64,000 nt of DNA. It comes from Lasioglossum baleicum (Eukaryota; Arthropoda; Insecta; Hymenoptera; Halictidae). The notes below the pieces were generated by a model. That model was given only the letters and a program-made list of their open reading frames with translations. It did not search any database and was not told the DNA's origin. Both the position numbers and the translations under genes were made by a program. The stretch spans positions 12,400,001-12,464,000 of the forward strand of contig NC_134932.1 in NCBI RefSeq assembly GCF_051020765.1. The letters run 5' to 3'. The stretch's first letter is position 1. Each line of letters starts with the position of its first letter. This document shows, piece after piece, positions 12,101 to 23,131 of this stretch.

Positions 12101-15100
12101 GGTTTGAACTTGTTGTTTAAGTGAAGACAAATGTTGCTAGATCATTGTTCGATTGATCAAAGTGGAAATAGACGAGTACACACACACACACATGTACGCA
12201 GAATCCAGCGAGCCTCGAGTACACGTGTACTCGATGAACTTTCAAATTCGACAATGTCGACAACGTTCCTTCGCATCAATTTTATTCGTGTTTGTTCTTG
12301 AAAATACCAATGTTATTGTCGAAGAAAATTTCATGTTGAGGAAAGAATATCAACAGTAAAGAAAACGGATTCTATACGTTTATGAAAGAAATGAATAGGT
12401 GAAATTTAAAGCACAAGAAAAACGAAAAAAATGTAAGAATATTATTTTTGCAACTTTATGGAAATTGTTGAGGGAAGGAGGAGATATTAGGTCCTGCTTC
12501 TTGCTATTTGTATAGGAAATGTTTATATTGAAAAAAAGATTGTTAATGCACGGGGGTATGAATAGAAATTTTAACCTAACTTTTGAATTCACAGAGGATT
12601 GGAGGTACGAAGGCCCCTTTGATCGGTGAGAATTGAATTTATTTTTTTGGTGAGCTGATTCGATTGTCGAGAGTTCGTTTCACGGTCCGTCTGGCCGGAG
12701 TGCCGGGGCACCGGTGATTGGCTACGGCCCTGCCGCGTTGTGGCGTCACGACGCAACCCCATTCACCCTCCCAGCGAGTCCGGTTACGGCACCAGCTGAT
12801 ATCGAGCAGGAAGACCTAACCCAGACCAATGCGCGCGATGACCTACTGATACACTCGCGGTAAAATAGGAGCTTCTGCATAGGTGAGAACGCCGGGGGGA
12901 TCCGCGGCCGAATACATTTTGCAAAACGCCGTCTGCAAATTGTCCGCCAATATTTGCCGATATCCGAACCGACAACGGCCGCGCGAATTTCCCCCGTAAA
13001 CGTTCCAGAAAATTCGCATGGCCTCGCGTACCCCCCGATTACGTAAGTGCGACGACGATTTCTGCTCTTCGAAAGCTGACCTGACGTCATCAATTTTACA
13101 CGTCATTGCTATAGCACAGACTGGATTTATTATAACCTTCTTCTTTATTGTATAATTTCGAAACGGTTGTCGCAAATTTTTCGAGTTACAATAAGTCAGA
13201 TTGAAGCATTTTCTAGATTTTGTTAAAATGTACAATTTTTTTCGTAAGCGGATATAATTTTTCATGCAAAATTCAGTCGGTGAAATGCAACGGGTCGCAT
13301 TGTGTACTAATTGGGAGCGCACGATATCGAATAGAGCTCTAGTAGAAATGTTTTCGAGGAAAACCTTCGAACTCCCAGAACAGCGGATTAATACTAATTG
13401 CATTAGATCTCCGAGCGAGGAGATTAGGTTCAATTCCAGTAGCCGTGTTGAACAGAGACATTTAATAATAATAATTAGTCTGCGAATATCGTAGCGTTCT
13501 CGATGCTAAATATTAGCAACGCTATGCAAAGAAGGAAAATAATTTATCGTATAATGTACTGCGAAATTCACTTTGGTGAATGATGCAGCTTCGAAGCGCA
13601 TTTTTAGCTCACTAAACAAGAAATTGTCGGTGGGATAAGTGAACAACGGTAAATATTAGCGTCGTTATGCAAAGAAGGGAGGCTATTTAGCAGGGTCTAA
13701 TGCGTGTGTTGACGCGGGGCAGTTTAATGTTTGGTTTCCCCGCAGAATGCAGCGTAAATTGTATCGACTGACGAGCTCGGGTTCCTTCACTGGCTTCCCT
13801 TCCTCGGATTCGCTGAAAGCAGCGCCCGACCGTTGCGAAAATATGGCGGGGGCGGGTGGCTCGGCACCCTGACCTTGGGCAAGTTCTGCAGGGCGTTCCG
13901 GCACCCGCCCCTCTATTCCCGTTAGCTTCCCGTACTGTTAATCATTCATGGAGATACAACTATCGTCGCTGCGGAACAACCTCTCGTGGAACGCAGGAAA
14001 TAACGCGAGTTAATCAATTCATCGTTCGTTCTAACTTTTATACGTTTCATCTTCGATGCTCCGTTCCTGTAAAATTAGTATACATTCGTAAAATAATACG
14101 AGAAAGAACTTGTTTGTGCCACAAGCTAATTTGTCAAGTTAGGGGATGAAGATATATAGTCAGTCTTTTTCAACGATGCTTTTTTCAGCTTGTCAACCGA
14201 AGAAGAAGACGAGAAATTAATTTCTCGTCGATATTTATAGACTGTCTGCTCTTTATTTATTTACGCGCCAGACAGTTCTTCGATCTAATTCTATTATGGC
14301 AGACGAGCAAAAATCCGGTTAGGGGTCACGAATGGCTAGCATGACGGCGCGGCGCGACGCGACGCATCGGCTGAAAATCCCTCCATTTTCTATCATCGTG
14401 AGATGTGTGAGTAGTTGTATCATCATAGTGTTCTTTGAAATATGAAATTCCGAAATAAAGCTGCGACAGCTACATGCTATCGAATAATGCAAATTACGTC
14501 TCGTAAACGTAAAAATAGGACTTCTGAGGGCGATAGCGATCTAGATTGATCTTTTATTTAGCGCTTCTGTCTACTGAAAGCCCCCATATTTGCATTATCG
14601 AGAAATGAGAAGACGTATCCCGCACCCTTGCAGTCCTAGAAACGAGTCTATCCCCTTAAAGAGGACAGATCGAAGCGACCCGCCGACAGCCGGGAATGTC
14701 TTTGTATTGCTTCGGTGGATGTCGGTGTGAAAACATTGATCAGAGGAGTGTACGGTGGGAAAGGCAGTTCTCAATAACATTTGGGAACTGTGCCGCGAGA
14801 CGTTCGATCAGTAGTAAATAGGGCGGCCGGCAGACGGGAGCAGCAACGAACATCAGCGACCAGCGAGTCGCGTGAGGAACCGACGAGGCCTGCGTGACAT
14901 TGCGGATCCTTATGTAATCGACGGGAACTGGAAACGAAGGGATCGTCCGGGCTCGTTCGTTCTCGTTGACACGAATACGCCACCGATAAGGGGAACGTCC
15001 TCGAAGACCATTCCATCGCGATTCTTCACCCCCATTCAGCCGCGATATGAATGTTGACCCACTAATGCCATCATCCACCCCGATCTTTTCATCCTCGGGA

Positions 15101-18100
15101 ATCCGATACAGAATTGCTGAACTTGGATCATAGTCGTTAATCCTGGTGTTGAAAGAGCTAGAGTACCGACAAACGAACCGAGCTTACAAACGAACTGAAC
15201 TTACAAACGAACTGGTCCTTGTCGCAATCAATTATGGAACAGCAGCGAACTGCTGAAACAAAGCTCGACTATTCCGGAGTAAAGACTGCGGCATAGCTTC
15301 TCTGTTAGCTCTAGGCACCGGTAATTGATTCAACATTAAAGGGTGTGCACATAATCTTCGATACTAGAGGACTCTCTGTTGCAGGCCATTACGAGACAAG
15401 ACACAGTGAACTAGTGAAATAGGGTTTAACTATTGTGGCGGTAGAGGGCTAACACTGTAACTACCTTCTCGTTTAGCTCTGGTTAACGGTAATTAATTGA
15501 GCCCTTAAAGGCCGTTAGTTTGATCGTCAGAACTGGAGAACCAACCCCCTCGGCTGCTGTCTATTATGCGACAAGCTACGGTGAACTGGCGAAATAGGAG
15601 CTAAGTTGTCTAGCTTCTCTAGCAGTTCTGTACATCATTAGAATATCGGTAGAATCCGATTTTCGTCGAAGAGTATATGCAAGTGAAACGTCGTCTCGAA
15701 CGTTGTGTTGAAGATCGGAATCGAGAATCAGTGGGAATCAGCGGGTGAATGTAAATCATTGTACAACTCTGGTAACTCACACTTTTAATAAATAAATAAC
15801 CACAAAAGTACACCAGTTGATGTTAACTTGTTACTGATAAGGCGGCGAAATGTGCGTAACCACGTAGCGACGAGCGGTTACAGAAAAGCGGTATTTACTG
15901 AAGATAAGCGAAGGTCGTGAACTGGAGCACGAGTGAGACGATCCGCTGGTGCGTAACCGAAAATCACGCGTTCCGCGGACGCAAAGTGGGGGGGGGTGCC
16001 TCGACGACGTGACGTCACCCGATCGCGGCTACGCGAAGTCGGTAAAGGCGGATCGGATGCGTGTCAGTTTGCCGGAACACGTTGCAAAGATTTTATTATA
16101 AATACCACCGGTTATATTCCTGGATTTCTAAAAACCACCGACATTTAAGTAGACACGTATCCCCGGTGGCCAATCTGGCGGTTAACATTATTAGGCCACC
16201 GTTTCATGCTTCGAAGATATCCGTCGTCAAAGGCATTTCCGGACTGCTAACTTTTTGGTAGATCATACGCTCGCCAGGATCGGTCTTTAATGTCTTCAAA
16301 ATAGTGTGAAGTAAAAACGGAGGACTTCGTATATTTTCAGAACGGTTCTCTCTCGAGGCCAGGTATAACTCGAGATAACTCGGTATTTTCAGTAGAATCA
16401 GTTAATTCGACGTTAATCATGTTTCAGGGCTGAAAGAGTCGCTTTAGATTAGCATTTAGATGGCCGGAACGTCGAAAGATTCTGTGGGTTTGATCATTAC
16501 CGAAACTACGCCAGACATCTTTCGAGATTTCTCTCTTTCCACCGAATAATGAAGCTTCCGGTGTTCTCGACAATGATAGGTGTCATCAACGTTGAAGCGT
16601 TTTCCAATGCGTTTGCTCTCTCTCGCGCACTTGTCACAGACGAATCGCGCCGATGAAATATTAAGTGCTTCCGCGGCCGTGTTCGAAACTTTAAACCCGT
16701 TCACCCTCGAACTCGACGATCATTATTAATGATATTTCGACAGTCCCGTGTTTTAGCTGAATAAACACGAATTCATCTTGCAAGGATACACGCCTCGGGG
16801 TGCATAAACGATTCAATAGTGTCCCGCGGCTCCCGGGGAACAATATTCCTTTGCGTGATAGCTTATTCACCAAGTCGTAACAAAGTTCGATGAAGTTGGC
16901 CGCAGTTTCGTGTGACAAACGCTGGCAAAGTGTGTACCGTGATTGCAACGTCCATGCGCCTTCGCGTCGGGTCAAAATCATTTTAAAAAATCCGTTTGCT
17001 ATTTTGCTACAAAACCGTTCTACTTATTCGAAAGAAAGAAAGTGTATCTTGCAGGAGGCGCGCTCGGAGCGGATGATTCGCGCGGATTCGGTGTATTCGC
17101 AGGTCGTGTCGTTTAAATAAATAGAAGGAGGGGTTGGGAACGCGGTGGGGCGTGTTAGATTTTATTAAAAATTCGTCGATAAGGCAAGGTTAACGCGAGA
17201 AACGTCCCCTTGGTCACGGTACCACGCGGTGCAGGGAGAATAGAATTCGGTGAAGGAGAGTACGAGAGAATGCAGCGGGAGGGAGGGGAGAAAGTGGGTC
17301 GCTCGATAACCCTCGCGGGGGCCAGGTTCTACGATCCAAAAATTCTGAATTTCAACAAACTGCGTCGATCCCGATCAATCTCTGTGAAACGGCCATCTTC
17401 GTTCCTCGCGAAAACAGCATTTCTTTCCACCCTTTACACCCTCCGCTCCGCGGTAGCAGCTTGGAACCGCACGCGTCGAATTGTACCCGGCCGAATTTTA
17501 AGGTCACCCGCTAACGATTCGGACTGCACGCATCGCTTGCGTCACTTCCGAAGTTCTACGGTTTCGTTTTCGTTCTTCGATCTACGAGAGATAATTCCTT
17601 GCTTCGTCGCACGGTCGATAAAATAATTTCCCACGGTTACGTAATCTTCCCTTCGATTACTTCTCGCCCGAGGTAATTGCAATTAGTTCATCAGGATCGA
17701 CGGAAGAATGCAGTTTTTCCACGGAACGTCGATACCGTCGCATCGTTTCGTATTGCCGCAGTGCTTCCAGCTGCGCAAGAGGCTCGCTCCTTTAATGGCT
17801 CGACTTCCGTCGTCCTCGAGAACGCACTCGTTATAGCCGTACACACCCTTCATTAATTTTTACTCGAAATTACGGTCCAGCTTTTCGCGGAGCGTCGCTC
17901 GTTTATATAATTCATTACGTTGCCACGAAGAAGAATATCGGGGTCACCTCGCACCGGGACTGGTGAAATGTGTTTTATCGACTATTCGATTTCGGTAAAT
18001 CAATTGTAGGATCGATCGGTAACAGGCCGTTCGATGGAGACACGCTCGGTTCTCGAATCTTATCGTCGCTCGTTTCGAATAGAATCGAGATCTCGGAATG

Positions 18101-20078
18101 AGAATGTCGAGCAGGTAGCAACGGGATCTGCTTACGAAAGCCCTCTTCTGGAGCGGCTTCGAGCCGCCTCTCAAGCCTTCGTTTCTCAACGATGTATTTT
18201 TTCCCGTTTTTCTTTTGGGCTGCTGCTGCGAGCTTCGCCGCTGCGCGAGAGCTTTCTGCAAACACGCGAGCGCATCGCTCGAGGAACTCTTCCTTCTTCT
18301 TTCGCGCGAGTGTTCCGGAACACCGAGTTCCCGTTTCTCCGCGCGACGGAAACGCCGGCCGACAACTTCCGGCGACCCTATTCCTTTTCCGTGCGATTTA
18401 CTTTTCTAATGAGATTCAATCTAGAAATTGAGTACACTCAGTTCCGTGCAAACGCCGTGGAAGTACCACAAGTGCGAGGCGTCGTACGAGTTCCCTGACG
18501 AGCATCTGGAACACCGTAATCCTCTACGGGACAGGATCCCACCAGCCGTCCTGGCTGGCAAGCTAATTGCCCTCGTTCCCGACCATTCCGCCGTAATCCA
18601 ACCCACCAAGTCCGACCAAACGAAAATTCTTCGTCGACCGACTCGCCTTCGCCAGCTAAAAAGCTCCGAGCCATCGGAGACTTCTACCAGTTACGACGCC
18701 AGCCATCCTTTGGGGGATTCGGCGCCATCGGTTGCCACCCAGCTGACATTCCCTCCGATCGAATATTTTTCGTTTTGCTATGATCATTTTGCTGACTATT
18801 TCACTTGGGTATTCAACAAGGTTTTATTTCGTTACTCCGAAGATCGTTTAATCGATACTTCTCTGAAAATTGGTGTACTTCTTCTTCGATTTAGTAAAAT
18901 ATCTGTTTTCTCTTCAACTGTATCTTGAATTTGTTAGAACAATCTAGTAAATCAATTGAATAGAATAAAAGCGAATGAAATGTTAACCAAGAATCTTTCT
19001 ATTTCAATCGTGGACTAATACGTCACTCTCAGTATCATCACTGAAAAAGTGTCTAAACCCCTTCCTGGTACAGCGTCAATCATACTAGTAAACTACCAGA
19101 AGATCAAATGTGAACGGAAAAGAATTATGTTCAATTCCAGCATTTTCCGAAAAAGTATCGGATATCTGAATGAACAAGAGCGTCCTTTATTTTGCTGTGT
19201 CTCAAGCAAAAGAGGCGGAAGACAATTCGGAACCGGAAGGAGCTATGGTGGCTCCCATCGCGCTCTTTATGTAACCCAAAATCAATATCGTCTCCGTTTC
19301 GACATGACCCGCGAAAAAAGGGCATCCGATTTTCCTCGTGCCCCCGAGGAATTCGGAAACTCGTCTGCAAATGCGTGGGAACATTGAATCGCGCGTTCTA
19401 TAGATACGCTCGGTTTTCTCGTCACTACCGCATTGCGCTGCAACGCGCGCGGCTCTTTCGAAAACTGAATCGTCCCGTTCGATTGTCCTCGGCTGACGGT
19501 TGTTTTTCTCGAGCTTCGATCCTCGGCTATCTCGTATATTCATCAGGAAGCTCTTAGTTCTTATCTTCGTACAGAACACGAAGGAATCTTCTATAAAACA
19601 AATTCTACGTCTAGTTCCAGGCGCCAGATTGAATCTCAATTTCCTCTGACAAGAATCTAGTATTCGCCAACCGAGTCGAACGTAATTCGATTCTTATTCC
19701 AGGCACGAGCTTTCGCATGCGCGTTCTCGGTTTGAAAAATCGTGACTATAGCTCGAAGATGCCCGTAGATCGATCGATGATTCAGCGTAGATCGGGAATT
19801 GGGTCGCTAAAGTAGGACACGTCATCTCGGTCCGCAGATCGGTTTTCTACCGAATTAAACGGTCGAGAGAGTTTTTCGAGACGCTTTTGGACCCCACCGT
19901 CGATTTTCCATCTGCATAGCGTGTCCGAATGCGTTTGCTATGGTTTTAACAAGCTGTACGAGGAAGGATCGTGAAGGAGGCGCGACTGAATAAGGGATCT
20001 GCACTCACCGTGATCAAAAGACGACAGCAGGACCACAAGGACGAGGGTGACGATCGGCGCGAGACGATTTCCAATCAT
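9192..20078 (-). CDS. Ly6/uPAR-domain GPI-anchored protein, 3 exons
   Basis: Exons 20009-20078, 10718-10879 and 9192-9463 join in frame to 167 residues. Exon 1 encodes a signal peptide: MIGNRLAP, then a run of Val/Leu, ending SSFDH, with donor GTGAGT. The mature chain begins at CYQC and has the spaced cysteines of a three-finger Ly6 fold (CYQCNSEYDPRCGDPF, then NC, ICRK, GCGY, ending CSCTGDLCNSA). A hydrophobic tail (about 38 residues, SFLLPLTSLFTVVLALPSLL...) fits a GPI-attachment signal. Family members in flies (crooked, boudin, coiled, quiver) act in septate junctions, membrane trafficking or channel regulation. The closest match by memory is the crok/CG9336-type group, but I cannot fix the orthologue. 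The first intron is 9.1 kb, mostly CpG-rich, with a piggyBac-type insert and local duplications. Confidence 0.85.
9659..9814. mobile_element. Mariner MITE with TA duplication
   Basis: TTAGGTTGTCCCAAAAGTT at the left end is mirrored by AACTTTTGGGACAACCTAA at the right end, and TA flanks both ends (9657-9658, 9815-9816). The 156-bp interior has no coding potential. These are standard mariner terminal repeats of the type common in bees and ants. It sits about 195 bp upstream of the last Ly6 exon acceptor, within the second intron. Confidence 0.92.
11683..12029. mobile_element. piggyBac-type MITE with TTAA duplication
   Basis: TTAA (11679-11682) is followed by CACGTTACCGACCGG. At the other end CCGGTAGGTAAAGTG is followed by TTAA (12030-12033), an inverted repeat of about 15 bp with two mismatches. 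The TTAA target duplication is diagnostic of piggyBac-like insertions. The 347-bp interior codes for nothing recognisable, but it contains a small hairpin AACCCTAACAGGGTT near 11872. Confidence 0.75.
13506..13690 (+). repeat. Local duplication around TAAATATTAGC...GCAAAGAAGG
   Basis: A segment of about 40 bp starting TAAATATTAGCAACGCTATG and continuing CAAAGAAGGAAAATAATTTA near 13507 recurs near 13652 as TAAATATTAGCGTCGTTATG then CAAAGAAGGGAGGCTATTTA. The copies are direct repeats about 145 bp apart inside the Ly6 intron. No function is evident. Confidence 0.65.
14455..14664 (+). repeat. About 200-bp dispersed repeat, copy 1
   Basis: This stretch aligns in the same orientation with 49253-49447. 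Shared blocks include AATAATGCAAATTACG, CTCGTAAAC, CTAGATTGATCTTT, TAGCGCTT, ACTGAAA, GAAATGAGA and CTTGCA. Identity by eye is roughly 70-75 percent with a few gaps. No terminal repeats or coding frame are seen. It may be an old retroelement or MITE fragment. Confidence 0.7.
15294..15630 (+). repeat. Diverged tandem duplication, two copies plus a partial third
   Basis: The block starting TAGCTTCTCTGTTAGCTCT near 15294 and ending with GTGAACTAGTGAAATAGG recurs from about 15462 (TACCTTCTCGTTTAGCTCT to GTGAACTGGCGAAATAGG). A third start (TAGCTTCTCTAGC) appears near 15611. The period is about 150-167 bp with marked divergence. It lies within the Ly6 intron. Confidence 0.7.
16010..16017. promoter_or_regulatory. 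CRE palindrome TGACGTCA in CpG-rich intron block
   Basis: A perfect CRE consensus in a GC-rich block next to a run of nine G. It could mark an internal promoter or enhancer of the Ly6 gene. The motif alone is weak evidence. Confidence 0.25.
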
Positions 20079-20699
20079 GATCACGATTACCGGACCATGT
20101 GTTTCAGCCAATCACGTTGCAGTCAGTCACTTCGGACGTGTTGCCTCCACCCTCGCTGCATGGAAAGCTCGCACGCAATCGGCGGGACCGATCGGTCGGA
20201 CGGTTTTCCCGTGTCGCGATCTCAAACGGGAAAAATTCGGTGAACGCTCGAGAAACGAGAAAGACGGAAGTGTGTCTCGGTTGTGGCAGTGCTCGACGAT
20301 CAGAGTGTGACCTTCTCTGTTTCCCACGTCCGAAATGACTGAACGAAACGTAACGCAGCGGGACCTTCCTCTTTCTCGCGTGGTGCACCGTGCGTGATCA
20401 CGGACGCGTCGCGTCTGACGAGCACCCGACGAGTTTCCGTCGGCTATGCGGCAGATCTGCCCCCTCTGGTTTTTCCATGCGCTTTGCAACCACCCACCGT
20501 TCGCCGCCGTACCCCGCCACAGCCACCGAGCCAATTTTCGTTATCAAGGTATCCTCGTTTTCGCTGTTGTTGCTCTTTTGCCACAAACCTCTTCCCCTTA
20601 GCAACCACCCCGAATTCTTAACAATTTCTTCCCCATTCGCACAACTGTCTTCCCACCAATACCCAAATCACCCCACTTATCCATCGTATACTCCAAGCT

Positions 20700-21075
20700 A
20701 TTCGTCGTTTTTACTTGCCAAAATTTAGCTCCTCTCCCTACTACCGATAACCCAAAATTAGTTTTGTTAATCTTAACAGACCCCTATTTCAGCGCCTATA
20801 CACTTCGCTATTTTCCCACCAGTACCCAAACCACCATTTCATTATTTTTATTTGCCAAAATTTAGCTCTTCTTCTTATTACCAATAACCCAAAATTAGTT
20901 TCGTGAATCTTAACAATTGTTTAAACCCCCACTTTAGCGCCTATGCACTTCCTATGCAAATCACCCCATCGTACTCTAAGCTACATCGAACCCGCTTTTA
21001 TCATTTTTATTTGCCAAAATTTAGCTCTTCTCCCTATTACCAATATGACCCAGAATTAGTTTTGTGAATCCGCCC
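20700..21075 (+). repeat. Tandem array, unit about 137-159 bp, three clear copies
   Basis: The phrase TTGCCAAAATTTAGCTC, followed by TATTACCAATA, ACCCAAAATTAGTTT and GTGAATC, occurs at about 20715, 20852 and 21011. Weaker related sequence extends to either side (CAATTTTCGTTATCAAGG near 20532, CAATTTTCATTGTCACAG near 21102, and AAAATTTAGCTGT near 21292), so the full array may span about 20470-21330. It lies upstream of the Ly6 start. Confidence 0.75.
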
Positions 21076-22507
21076 ATGCACTTCGTAACCACCGTGTCAA
21101 GCCAATTTTCATTGTCACAGTTACCTTATTCCAATTTTTATTACTCTTCTTCTCTAACAATTTACCTGTACCATCATCCACATGAAACTGTTAATGCTTT
21201 TTCTCATTTCAATGACAATTCAGAATCGATATTTCAGTCACAATATACTGAACCACATCGGTCTACGTTTGGCACAGATTTTAATTTATTAAAATTTAGC
21301 TGTTTTTTCTATTAACAACAACTCAATACAGGTACAGACAGCTTGGAATTTTTTCTTTTCATTTCAGAACCCGCTTGGTTCAAGCTGAACGCATTTTGTA
21401 TGCCAGAAAGATTTTGATTTTCCGTAGAGGATAAACTCGAAAATTATGTAATAGCTTCAACGATTGCCGATACTAGTGACTGTAATTTTCTGCGCAGCTT
21501 CGAATGGAAGCGTAGCAGAAGCTGCATTTGCATTCATGATGCGGGACAGTTGGAAATTATGTGCATGTGTATTTCGCGGGATTCTAGGATATTCAGTAGT
21601 AACGGTCAGACATTGCGTGCTCGTTTACAGTGGTAGATGATTGGTATGGTCAGACATGAGAATCGAAAGACTGATCTCGTAATTGCGTCATGAATCGCGA
21701 AATAGAACATTACTAATATATTTAACACTGTCGTGCATTAATCTGATCATGGAGCTTTTTACTGTTTGGTGCATGAAAAGCATAAAGAATTAACTCATAA
21801 ATCATGATTCCTCATTTTCCGTTTATTGCATGCCGAAGAGACACTTCGAGCGCCATCTAAAACAAACATCGTGTACTTCCTGATAGTATCAATCTGAAAA
21901 GATTTCTTCTATGAATAATAGAGGAATTATAGATTAAATAATTGAACGTGAACACCGCGCTCGGATTTCGTGATAAAAAAATTTATTCAATAGGCTTGTT
22001 CTCGACATTCATTTTTTATTGTAAATACACTATATATAAAATAAAACAAAGATGACAATGTACAGCGCAATTATACATTTTTGCTTGCGATTAATTTCTA
22101 GGTTTCTATACAAGAAGTCAACGCGGGTATTATATGAAACGAAAGTTCTAAGTATTAATCCTTTTCTTTTTTTTTATCGATTTCCTGAAGATTTCTTCGA
22201 AGAGGAATGTCTGGCAACGTTACTAACAAATAAAACATATAACACGTCTAATGCGATTAACTATTTCCTATCGAGAAAGATATACACAGTGTTTAATTAA
22301 GATGTTAGTTTTTTTTCTCGTCGGCAACCAGTAAATCAATTTGACTAAAAGACATTTGTGTGACGGCATGACACGATACTCGTACAGGCACGTTCAGTGT
22401 AAGTACTAATCCTATGTCCAGTCTCCTATAATAAACGATACTTCAAATTCCTTAAAAAGTAAATCTCGTCAACACAAGCTATATTTATTTACAAATTACC
22501 ATACGTG

Positions 22508-22528
22508 TATATATATATATATATATAT
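22508..22528. repeat. TA microsatellite
   Basis: About ten TA units in the presumed 3' UTR of the zinc-finger gene. Confidence 0.85.
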
Positions 22529-23131
22529 TTTTATATATATTTTTTCACTTTTCCTTGAAGTAGCACTACAAAACATCGTTTAAGGCCAATTATTTGTTCA
22601 GGAACTAGTATATGCCAGATTAAAAAACAATACAGCTTCAGCACGGAACCGAGAACTGTTGTATATGGGTCGGATCACTAAGTCAGTCTACTTAATGTAT
22701 TATTGCCAGTATAAATAATAGGAAAAGATTGACGATGTAGTGGCAATAGACATCATTGTGGAAAACGGTGTGAAAAACGTTCCAAGGTCATAGAATTGAA
22801 TTCTATTAAGACGTAACTAATGACAACAAGGAATAACCTTGAAATGGCCTTCATGCTTTCGAATCGCAACACAATTAGCGAGACATCACAAGTGGACAGA
22901 GTTAGTGGTCTACCCTGTATATTCTGATTAATTCTAAGAAAGCGAGTGGTGCAATTATTTCTAACGTTCCAAGATCGTTTCTTAAATTGGTAAATAATTG
23001 CATCGGTCGCTTCACGAGAATCGTCTTGCGTACATCTTGTACATAGTCACGGAAATTGCCTCGAACTTGAAGCGCAGCTTATGATACAAGAATCGTTTGG
23101 CATTTTAGAGCTAATAGTAACTCGTGTGACT

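Larger units (their letters stand above)
10880..20008 (-). other. First intron of the Ly6 gene (9.1 kb)
   Basis: No exon of a recognised gene is seen. CpG-rich blocks alternate with AT-rich ones (about 12650-13050, 13800-13920, 14800-15060, 15950-16050, 17200-18900). The long open frames on both strands in these blocks (for example 12843-13433 on the minus strand, 18428-18928 on the plus strand) lack recognisable domains and are best read as low stop density in GC-rich DNA. Local duplications lie at 13506-13690 and 15294-15630, and a TGACGTCA site at 16010. Confidence 0.6.
20079..23131. other. Interval between Ly6 start and zinc-finger gene end
   Basis: Roughly the first 450 bp upstream of the Ly6 start are CpG-rich and likely carry its promoter and 5' UTR. 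A tandem array follows (about 20470-21330). The part from about 22000 to 23131 is AT-rich and probably the zinc-finger gene's 3' UTR, with a TA run at 22508-22528. No coding exon is supported. Confidence 0.55.

Noticed and set aside
17210..17626. 138-codon plus-strand frame in the Ly6 intron
   Set aside because: Arg/Ser-rich composition typical of random frames in CpG-rich DNA. No domain and no splice support.
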